Shown: in pieces, positions 56,218 to 62,983 of the stretch
Layout: each line of letters starts with the position of its first letter
How positions within the stretch are numbered: the first letter of the stretch is position 1
NCBI RefSeq assembly: GCF_004359215.1
Contig: NC_090615.1
Location: 5,951,323 to 6,014,305 of the forward strand
Source: Bremia lactucae
Taxonomy: Eukaryota; Oomycota; Peronosporomycetes; Peronosporales; Peronosporaceae
Length of the DNA: 62,983 nucleotides
Direction: 5' to 3'
Notes under the pieces: generated by a model
Databases searched by the model: none
The model's input: only the letters and a program-made list of their open reading frames with translations
What the model was told of the DNA's origin: nothing
Translations under genes and position numbers: made by a program

Positions 56218-56468
56218 ACCAGCCATTCGTCGTGATGTCACGCTGCTAAAAAAGGGGAAAGTTGAATTAAAAGAAAAACATATTGTGATTGAGCCCGCAA
56301 TCGCTCACTCCTTCGAGGACAGTATCCTGACGACAATCTAAAAAGAGCCACCAGCTGAGAGTAAACAAATCAGGTATGTAGTCTTTATCAGTCCCACAAA
56401 GTTGGGCACTTCCAGGAAGCCTCATTCTCCATCTTGCAGCGTGCAACCAACTCTCCGAGAGCTTTACG

Positions 56469-56966
56469 ATGAAATTTATTTCAATTCTCTTCCTGTCGTC
56501 GCTATTAAGCCAGGCTAATGCTATCCCGACTTCTAATGAGGTGCTCGCTGGAATCAATGCGTATCGAACCTCAATAGGTTTTCCTCGCGCTTGCAGGAAT
56601 GACATAGTGGCGAATGGTGCACAAGGAGCGGTCGAAGCGCAGTTCATTAAGTTCTATGGTGGTAACTTCGATATCGCCCAACAAATAGACATTAACCTTT
56701 CAGGTTTAGACGTGGTTACCAGTACAATCAATTACTATAGTGATCCAGAAAGTGCCGGTGCGGTGGTGAAGGAATGGCTTCTTACCAACAATGCGACCAT
56801 TTTGGAAACGGAAGTTTTGTTTGGTTTCGGTACAGTAACTCCCGATAATCAAGCTTATAAACTTCTGGAGCGAGAAAAAAAAAACGGTGGTACGGCTTCT
56901 CTTTCTTCGTTCCGTAGTTTATTTTCCGTTCTTCTCGTTAGCAGTCGTAATGCCCAATGCCCGTAA
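56469..56966 (+). CDS. Small secreted protein, CAP/SCP-like (165 aa)
   Basis: A signal peptide is clear: MKFISILFLSSLLSQANA, then IPTS. The mature part starts EVLAGINAYRTSIGFPRACR with ND following, resembling the first helix of CAP (SCP/PR-1-like) domains, and continues AGAVVKEWLLTNNATIL with EVLFGFGTV, resembling the W...HxxNIL...FGxG end of that fold. The His and Glu of the CAP pocket are not evident (NNAT replaces the usual SxxH), so this is a diverged or different family. Predicted to be exported; role unknown. The last 30 residues follow a run of ten A (56876-56885) and may be shifted from the ancestral frame. Single exon; the Met chosen directly starts the signal peptide. Confidence 0.6.
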   Translation: MKFISILFLSSLLSQANAIPTSNEVLAGINAYRTSIGFPRACRNDIVANGAQGAVEAQFIKFYGGNFDIAQQIDINLSGLDVVTSTINYYSDPESAGAVVKEWLLTNNATILETEVLFGFGTVTPDNQAYKLLEREKKNGGTASLSSFRSLFSVLLVSSRNAQCP

Positions 56967-57659
56967 AACTTGTAATACAATTTTACTTGAGGAGACCTTT
57001 AGTTAACGATTTGTTTCATCAGATTTTAAGTTTTGCATAGTTGAACGCAATCAAGTTTATCACTGATGAGTGTTTTGACGAATATTAGTTTGTTTGACGT
57101 TGCAATTGCTTCTAGTGGCAAGTATGCAGCTCGCGTGTCAGACAGCAACCTCCTTCTATTCCTGCATTCCTACGCTTCATTGAAAATGCCCATGGACAAC
57201 AAGGAGACTCTACTTTTGCTGTCAAAGGCATCAATAAAGTAGACGAAAGAGAAGGTGGAGAAGTTAAAAGCCTATAACTTTTTGCTTGCATGTGAAAAAT
57301 TGTCACCGTGTGCCTTCTCGCCGCAGCATTGGTGGTTTATCTAAGGCCATCATTATACGGCGACAAGATCTCGTCATTGGCAAGTAAAAAGTATCCAGTG
57401 AACAACACTCGTTGCTTATCAGTTTTGGATGCCTTTCGTTTCTATTGCTGATGCGCATGACCATCGTATACTACATCCAAGTCGATTCGTCGAGCGTAAG
57501 TATCTCGCAACACCTTGAACAGTAGTGGTCCAGGGATTTTGATCTGCACAGCACATAAGCTGGCTCTACGGAAACGCTCCGTCACTTCGTTTTAATGGAT
57601 TTACTACGTTTTAATGGATTTACTACCAGGCTTGCGCATCACAAGTGTCCACGTCTGGT
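56967..57659. other. 3' flank of the secreted gene and unassigned sequence
   Basis: 57040-57170 matches the start of the tandem units. 57170-57659 shows only short ORFs; a direct duplication of TTTTAATGGATTTACTAC at 57588-57625 is visible. Probably Copia debris continuing from 57660. Confidence 0.4.
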
Positions 57660-58195
57660 TGCGCTAGTGAGTGAATGACAAGTATCTTCTTCCAAGCGCG
57701 ATCAAGCAACTGATCTTAACCGTATTAATCATCACATCAAGTACCTTGTATCCGATTGTGTTGCTTCCATGCCCAAGAAATATGCAGCAAGACCTCTTCG
57801 CGTTAAACTTGCGCGTTTCGAGACGTAATCCGGTGTTCCAAACACGCACAGGTGAGTCCGGGCTTCTTCTTCGAGCTGTCGTAAGCTCCGCATTCCTCGC
57901 GCACTATACGACCGCTTCTCTCGTCACAACCCACACGATGAGCTCGAAAAGCGCCCTCTGTTGCTGCTACATCTTGTGCTTCTTATGAAGCTTCTCCTTT
58001 ACGTCCATCATTTTCACGTCAGCGGAAGTCTCGATGATAAGCAACGAGCGTCTCTTACTTTGCCGGCAGGTTGCCCAGTAACACTATTATCTGGCCTTTG
58101 TTTAGGGTGTCTCTTACTGTTTCCATACTCTAAACAAGCTCATCGAAGCGGTCGATGTGGACTACCATGTCACCGCCTCTTATTTTAATCCACAG
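57660..58195 (-). pseudogene. Copia Gag-integrase remnant
   Basis: The minus strand reads DMVVHIDRFDELV, RDTLNKGQIIVLLGNLPAK and ETLVAYHRDF (58185-58030), a UBN2-type Gag core, and then SRNAQV/ETRKFNAKRSCCIFLGHGSN with TIGYKVLDV (57815-57720), the integrase C-terminal CxFLGY...GYRV motif. Everything between (zinc knuckle, protease, integrase core) is deleted. Stops are present. Confidence 0.6.
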
Positions 58196-58491
58196 AGCAA
58201 GTACTCCCGTATTTAACGAGGGGTGTATTGTTTGAAGACGCGCTAATATGTGAAGGACTATATCAGCGCGAACGATTTTGTGCGATTTTACTCAGTAGTA
58301 ACTCATACTGTTAGGTCAAATGCCGCGCGTGATTCATAGGTTTTATCCTTACACTCGCGGAGATTGTGGATGCACTTCGGATGGCTAACACGTATGATGG
58401 TTGATGTAATGGGTTAAAGCTGCCCTAATGTTACACAATCCCCACTTGGTCTACTTAGAGGATGGCCAATTACTAAATTAAAGTAATTAGA

Positions 58492-61400
58492 CTTAGCACT
58501 CGTGTAAGTCGTCCAAGTTTTTCTTTCGCCCGATCGATAGCTCGCTTCGACGCGTCAGCATTGAGAATGTACTGCTGGCAGACGGCGAATTGTCGAACAA
58601 TTTGGCGGATATCTCTAATACGTTTCGTGATCACTGGGGCTCGATCCTGGGAGACCCGAAGAGTACTAGGGGTCAGCTGCCTGACCCAAGCGAGCACATG
58701 ATACATCATCTGCTTCACACTATCCACAAGACACTTTCGGACGAGGAGGCATCAGTGCTAAACGCTCCTGTTACTGCGAGTGACCTAGCGGCATCTATTC
58801 GGAAGATGCGTGCCCACTCAGCCCCTGGCCTGGATGGTTTCACAGCAGCTTTTTATCAAGTTGCACCAGATGTGTTCGGAGACTGCCTCGAGATCGTTTT
58901 TAATTATCAATTGACTCGGGGTGAACTTCTCCCGTGTCAGCGCCAGTCTGCCATCAGTCTACTACACAAGAAAGGCGAACGTGCCAACCCTGGCAACTAC
59001 CGACCGATTGCGCTCATGGGTGTTGATGTGAAAGCCCTGTCGAAAGTGCTTGCTTTTCGTCTTCAGTTGTACTTGCCCAAACTTGTGCACCCTGACCAAA
59101 AAGCTTTTGTGAAAGGACGGTCAATGCACCAGCACGTTCGGTTTCTATCGGATCTACAGAACCTTATTACAAAGTGGGACACAGATGGATATGCTGTTTT
59201 TCTCGATTTCGAAAAGGCGTATGACCGGGTTAATTGGCATTTCATGTTCAAGATTCTCGACGGGATGGGTTGTGGTGGACAGTTCTTACGTTGGGTGAAG
59301 CTCCTGTATACCCGACCTGTAGCGCGTCTCCTGATCAATGGTCATGTACAAGAGGCCATTCACCCCACACGTGGTGTCAAACAAGGCGATCCACTTTCAG
59401 CATTGTTATTTCTTCTAGTAATAGAACCGCTTGGAAACCTGCTTCGGCAACATGATGAACATGGAATCTGCCTTACAGACGACTTCACGGTTACCAGTGT
59501 TTTTTTTGCAGATGATTCGACGCTTCTCAGTAATTCGAGTGCTGGAGTCCAAGCACAGCTTAGACTCGTGGATGAATTCTGCCAAGGGTCAGGTGCGAAG
59601 CTTAACAGGACCAAGTGCGTGTTGATGAGCCTCAACCGGTCGCGGGTCGCGCCTTCCATGGATGACCTACAGTCACTGGGTTTCGATGACACGGTGAAAT
59701 ACCTTGGTATTCTCTTTGGCCAGCGCAATACCAGTGATGATATTATCAGTTTTCTTGACCAGCGTTTCTATGATGGTTTTAAAATGTGGCATCGTCGAGC
59801 GCGTACGATTGATGGACGCCTTCTACTCGCGCAGACTATGGTGTTGTCGCGCCTTTGGCACTACACCATGCACGTCGTCGTTCCCGATCGCCTACTGAAA
59901 CAATGGCAAGCCGCTCTACATCGCTTTGTGCTCGGTAGAAAGTATGAACGCGGTGAGAGGTACTTTCAACTGGTACCGAATGAAATCCTGCACAAACGTC
60001 GAGATAAAGGCGGACTCCAGCTCCCCAACATCAGCGACCTAGTGCAGCGGCAACGTATACAAACGCTTTTACGGTTTGTACACGATGTTAACCCAATAAA
60101 CTGCAATTGGACCACGCCGGGGCTTCGACTCATTGCCGGTTTCTTTCCAGACTGGGGACCACAAAGTCCGCTCGATTTCTTGACGGTAAATCCCCGGCGC
60201 CACGGCTTCGATCTCAACTGGACCAGCCTACCGACGTGGTGGCGCATTACTTGGCGCAATTGGTTTGAACTCCGATGGCCAGTGACTTGGCATGACATCG
60301 CACACGCCACAAGACTCGAGTACGCGATGCAAGAGCCGATCTGGTTTCACGGGGATCCGATCTTTCAGTACGAACCTAAGTCGCGAGTTCCTGGCCAACT
60401 CACTTCCCGCCGCAGTTTGTGCATGGTGGCAGAGCCACAGCGTAGTTTCCGTCGTCACATGGCACGTGCGTTTCGAATACGTGCCCTTGCCGACGTGCTT
60501 GATGGTGACGGTCATTGGCCTTCTGAAGCAAATTTTGCAGAGACTCACATTGACTACAGCTATGCTGCGGTCCACCCGTACAAGCAGTTCCGGTGGCTCA
60601 AGACTCTCTATCGTGAACTATTGCAAGTGTTTCTTAGGATTGCGACCTTATGCGGAACACCTGTGAATAGTGCGATTTCACGTACGTCAAGGATTTCTGC
60701 ACCCTATGTGGGTGTACTAGTCAACGGCCGGGTACACGTCGCACCTGATGTTTCCCGCTTGGCACTTCTACATTTAATTCAGAAACCAAGTACACACATC
60801 AGACCCCACCCGATTACGTTACACGACAACAGAACATCCGACGGGGAAGTAACGCGATTTATACAATTGCGCAAACGACTTCGACAGCTACTTCTACCAA
60901 TTTTTGATGACCTTCAATTTCGTGTGGCCTTCCGATTGCTTCCAGTTCGCTCTCGTTTCTCTTTCCTGTCGGTGACAGATCCCGACATTATATACTGTCC
61001 GAAAGACGGTTGTGCTTTGGTCGAGACTGAACGCCATTTGTTTTTCGAATGCACTTTGGCTGCTGCTCTGTGGACGTGCATTAGCCATGATTGGAAAGTT
61101 TTTTTCCGGAAAAAACCGAGCTGGTATGCTATCGCTCTCGGGCGTCCGCCGTGTCTCTTTGACAAGTGGGCGACCGATCGATCCGGAATCGAGGACATGT
61201 GGCATATCCTACGTTCTGTTACTCTTCACCTGCTATGGACTGAACGCAACAGTCGAATTTTCAATAAAAGTCGACCGATGCCACCCATTCCGGCTTTGCG
61301 GGTGATTTACACCACTTTCAGTGCCCATATTCGCGCCTGCTTTCGCCGAAATTATGATGATCTACAACAAACTTCGCTTCGCCGGCTGCTACATGAGCTC

Positions 61401-61698
61401 AAGCGAACTCCGTCTTTAGGAGGGTTTATGCAGCAAAATGCTACGCTCTTTCAAGTCCGATTTCTGGATTAACAGCTGTCTTACTGTACTGCCGGAAAAA
61501 GCTTACATATTGACGCCTTGCATCCCAGCCCATGCAAGTATTAACACACTCGATGTCCAACAATGCCCAACACACCTTTGTTCGTCGTCAAGATCGAAAC
61601 ACTGTATTTTAAAATTATTTAGACGAGGTAAATAAGAAGTGGTCGTATTATTAATAATATTTTAATACAGACACCCTAACACCTTAGCACTCGTGTAA
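58492..61698 (+). mobile_element. 5'-truncated LINE with 16-bp target-site duplication
   Basis: CTTAGCACTCGTGTAA occurs at 58492-58507 and again at 61683-61698, directly flanking the reverse transcriptase ORF and its 3' tail: a target-primed insertion. The 5' end starts inside ORF2, upstream of RT, so the endonuclease and any ORF1 are missing. The 3' tail (61470-61682) is AT-rich with TTATTAATAATATTTTAATA but no poly-A. The last five bases of the target are TGTAA, the first bases of the LTR at 61694, so the LINE landed at the border of that LTR and is younger than it. Confidence 0.85.
58497..61472 (+). CDS. LINE reverse transcriptase ORF (5'-truncated, otherwise open)
   Basis: The frame is open from 58497 to the TAA at 61472, over 980 codons; no ATG precedes the conserved part, consistent with truncation. 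Counted from the TTG at 58590: RT motifs GNYRPIALM, AFVKGRSMHQH, VFLDFEKAYDRVNW (catalytic Asp206), RGVKQGDPLSALLFLLVIEP and FADDSTLL (309-316, catalytic DD), KLNRTKC, KYLGILFG. The C-terminal zinc region follows, CPKDGC (Cys803, Cys808) with ETERHLFFEC, the zf-RVT arrangement, then LLWTERNSRIFN. RT would copy the element RNA at a nicked target; the endonuclease that makes the nick is absent. The uninterrupted frame in such dead surroundings points to a young insertion. Confidence 0.85.
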   Translation, partial: HSCKSSKFFFRPIDSSLRRVSIENVLLADGELSNNLADISNTFRDHWGSILGDPKSTRGQLPDPSEHMIHHLLHTIHKTLSDEEASVLNAPVTASDLAASIRKMRAHSAPGLDGFTAAFYQVAPDVFGDCLEIVFNYQLTRGELLPCQRQSAISLLHKKGERANPGNYRPIALMGVDVKALSKVLAFRLQLYLPKLVHPDQKAFVKGRSMHQHVRFLSDLQNLITKWDTDGYAVFLDFEKAYDRVNWHFMFKILDGMGCGGQFLRWVKLLYTRPVARLLINGHVQEAIHPTRGVKQGDPLSALLFLLVIEPLGNLLRQHDEHGICLTDDFTVTSVFFADDSTLLSNSSAGVQAQLRLVDEFCQGSGAKLNRTKCVLMSLNRSRVAPSMDDLQSLGFDDTVKYLGILFGQRNTSDDIISFLDQRFYDGFKMWHRRARTIDGRLLLAQTMVLSRLWHYTMHVVVPDRLLKQWQAALHRFVLGRKYERGERYFQLVPNEILHKRRDKGGLQLPNISDLVQRQRIQTLLRFVHDVNPINCNWTTPGLRLIAGFFPDWGPQSPLDFLTVNPRRHGFDLNWTSLPTWWRITWRNWFELRWPVTWHDIAHATRLEYAMQEPIWFHGDPIFQYEPKSRVPGQLTSRRSLCMVAEPQRSFRRHMARAFRIRALADVLDGDGHWPSEANFAETHIDYSYAAVHPYKQFRWLKTLYRELLQVFLRIATLCGTPVNSAISRTSRISAPYVGVLVNGRVHVAPDVSRLALLHLIQKPSTHIRPHPITLHDNRTSDGEVTRFIQLRKRLRQLLLPIFDDLQFRVAFRLLPVRSRFSFLSVTDPDIIYCPKDGCALVETERHLFFECTLAAALWTCISHDWKVFFRKKPSWYAIALGRPPCLFDKWATDRSGIEDMWHILRSVTLHLLWTERNSRIFNKSRPMPPIPALRVIYTTFSAHIRACFRRNYDDLQQTSLRRLLHELKRTPSLGGFMQQNATLFQVRFLD

Positions 61699-62158
61699 CG
61701 GGGTGAATCGTTACATGAAATTAACACTTAAAGGTTGTTAATTAAGATATTATCTAAAAGGTAGATAATGTTTGGAGGATATTACTTTATATAGTAATGT
61801 TCAGAATTCTTATCCATAAATAGGTATAGGCCATTATCTATATTTATTCCGCAGACTAATCAACTGTAGATGTAAACAAAAGAGAGACACACATAAGATA
61901 AGATAAGATAAGATAAGATAAGAAGATTGCATGTTTAGTGTTAGTTTATAATTAAGTTAGAAGTTAACAGATAGAAAGAAGAGATACTTAATTATATTAA
62001 CACAGTTTTCATTTTACCCTCTTTAAGCTAGTTACCTTAAAGAGAAGTCTTCCTCTGCACGTACTAGTGTACGTGAAATTAAGTAAAGCACCACTCGCAA
62101 CTAAAGCAGTGCGAAGTGGACTTGTACTGAAGCAGTACAAGTCGTAGTGCCCCGTTAC
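61694..62158 (-). repeat. Solo or partial family-1-type LTR, minus orientation
   Basis: Begins TGTAACGGGGTGAATCGTTA and ends AGTCGTAGTGCCCCGTTACA; the reverse complement aligns with the LTRs at 1474 and 50003 (TAGATAATATATTAATTAAC, CCAATGGATAAG-like, AAGTCCACTT..GTACTGCTTCAGTAC). No gag-pol adjoins it. The bases on its two sides (ACTCG and GTGGG) do not form a duplication. Confidence 0.75.
61893..61924 (+). repeat. (ATAAG)n microsatellite
   Basis: Six consecutive units of ATAAG inside the LTR at 61694-62158. The other family-1 LTRs of the window lack it. Confidence 0.85.
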
Positions 62159-62370
62159 AGTGGGCTATAGCGACCTTACCCAACACACCAAGTACTCTAT
62201 TAAAATATCGTCACGGGAGTGGTAATCCGGCTTCACGTGCGCACTTACTAAGCAGATAGTAGTTTTCAAATTGATTTATACTTTATCGTATTGAACATAT
62301 TTAACTTTTTTTATTAATCAAAAATGTCATCTCTATAGATAACACTAATATGTATTGGCGAGCGAGAGCG
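62159..62370 (+). repeat. 3' part of a fourth-family LTR
   Basis: It shares GTCACGGGAGTGG, CTTCACGTGCGCACTT, GTAGTTTT.AAATTGATTTATA, AAATGTCATCTCTATAGAT and TGGCGAGCG with 31820-32060. The Gag that follows in the same orientation makes it the 5' LTR of an element running off the right edge. Confidence 0.6.
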
Positions 62371-62499
62371 TGGCCGCATTACGACGTGTCCGCCTACACT
62401 TAGAAGCACTTGAGATCCTTCCCACGATCCGCATCTCTGCGTGTCTGCGTGAGGATGAGCCTCAATGTTGATTGGGCTCATTTCCCCACCTCTCCGAAC

Positions 62500-62983
62500 A
62501 TCATCGGGAGTTGGCAGGGCAAATGGCGCAGGGACTTGGTGAACAAGCCCTGGCCAGGCTTCTGGGCAGTCCTCCTGAGCAACATGTTGCTTAGCTGGAG
62601 CAGTTTGAAGCATTCGTGCTCGGGCAGCGGAGAGCCGCGTCTGGGGCACAGAGCCATGGCGCGGCGGAGTCCGTCACTCAGACTCAGGATGGGCTGAGGC
62701 ATGAGCAGGCTCGGAGCGAGGCTCGCAACCGGACTGTTGAGACGCTCACTTCCCGGCCGCATCAGCCGAGGCCAATTGGGATGGACCCAGCCAATTCGAT
62801 GGAACTGCAGCGCGCACGATTGTCTACTGGCTTTTAGCCGTGGAGCAATGCGGTGTCACCCAGCTCATCGAGGACGACAGCCAAATGGTGTCGTACGCCA
62901 TGTCGCATCTGCGCGGCAAGGCCTTGGAGTGGGCTTACTCGGCGCTTATGGCGGACAGAAAGGTGTTCCCTTCATAAGCGATC
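62500..62983 (+). pseudogene. Gypsy Gag, partial at the window edge
   Basis: Plus-strand frames ALARLLGSPPEQHVA, then EAFVLGQRRAASGAQSHGAA, and after a frame change near 62800 TIVYWLLAVEQCGVTQLIED, DSQMVSYAMSHLRGKALEWA and YSALMADRKVFPS. The second part is the Retrotrans_gag core (W...A..L.GxAxxW). A stop after VFPS at about 62973 and the frameshift show decay. The element continues beyond the window. Confidence 0.7.

Larger units (their letters stand above)
54400..56460. repeat. Tandem array of about 800-bp units upstream of the secreted-protein gene
   Basis: The word AATTCTTGTTATAAA occurs at 54417, 55241 and 56026, and long stretches around it match (for example ATGGAGCTCGCCTGTCGGCA, GACCATCCTCTTGAAGCGGA, AAAAAGGGGAAAGTTGAATT, CTAAAAAGAGCCA). 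The third unit is shortened and runs into the ORF at 56469. Downstream of that ORF (57090-57160) TAGTGGCAA, GCAGCTCGC and CAGCAACCT match the beginning of the units, so units 1 and 2 look like gene copies without their coding part. Confidence 0.8.

Noticed and set aside
58473..58727. Minus-strand ORF at the LINE 5' end
   Set aside because: It lies opposite the open RT frame and across the target-duplication border, so it cannot be an old gene.
1..62983. RXLR or Crinkler effector genes
   Set aside because: Among ORFs with a plausible signal peptide I saw no RXLR-EER or LFLAK-type motif. Only the protein at 56469 has a clear signal peptide.

Overview
This window reads as nuclear DNA of an oomycete of the Phytophthora/downy-mildew type. 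Genes carry short introns of about 60-85 bases with clean GT-AG borders. The rest is a dense, mostly dead layer of Ty3/Gypsy and Ty1/Copia retrotransposons whose Gag, integrase and reverse transcriptase sequences resemble those I know from Peronosporales. No bacterial, viral or CRISPR feature was seen. About 85 percent is transposon debris; the host genes sit in two short islands.

Layout: 1-1909 is the 5' part of a minus-strand Gypsy element (A). 3549-7650 is an internally deleted minus-strand Gypsy element (B) with both LTRs. 9365-10245 is a Copia 3' end and 10283-14024 a complete but decayed Copia element with a 5-bp target duplication. 14161-15222 is a long inverted-repeat element. 15589-19620 holds Gag debris, LTR pieces and a second Copia pol. 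20018-24627 is a gene island: an intact PHP-domain phosphoesterase (7 exons, +) convergent with an intact Kelch-BTB protein (10 exons, -). 25100-38821 is a jumble of Gypsy/Copia parts (elements D, F, G) ending in a tiny LTR element. 38974-47430 is a near-complete plus-strand Gypsy element (C) abutting minus-strand element E (47409-50377).

The second island, 51270-56966, holds a head-to-head inverted pair of 3-ketodihydrosphingosine reductase genes, then a tandem array of about 800-bp units of which only the last carries an ORF, a small secreted CAP-like protein. 57660-58195 is Copia debris. 58492-61698 is a 5'-truncated LINE with an intact reverse transcriptase ORF and a 16-bp target duplication, inserted at the edge of an LTR. 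The window ends in the Gag of another Gypsy element.

The most unusual signal is an extra ORF in the Gypsy elements, placed between pol and the 3' LTR and read on the strand opposite to pol. Recognisable pieces occur five times (B, C, D, F, G). It starts just inside the 3' LTR, carries GDW-type repeats, a globular middle and a coiled-coil-like end, and its 3' end overlaps the end of pol antisense. No function is recognised. Host-gene functions (nucleotide phosphoesterase, Kelch-BTB adaptor, sphingolipid synthesis, secreted protein) are unrelated and form no operon or pathway.
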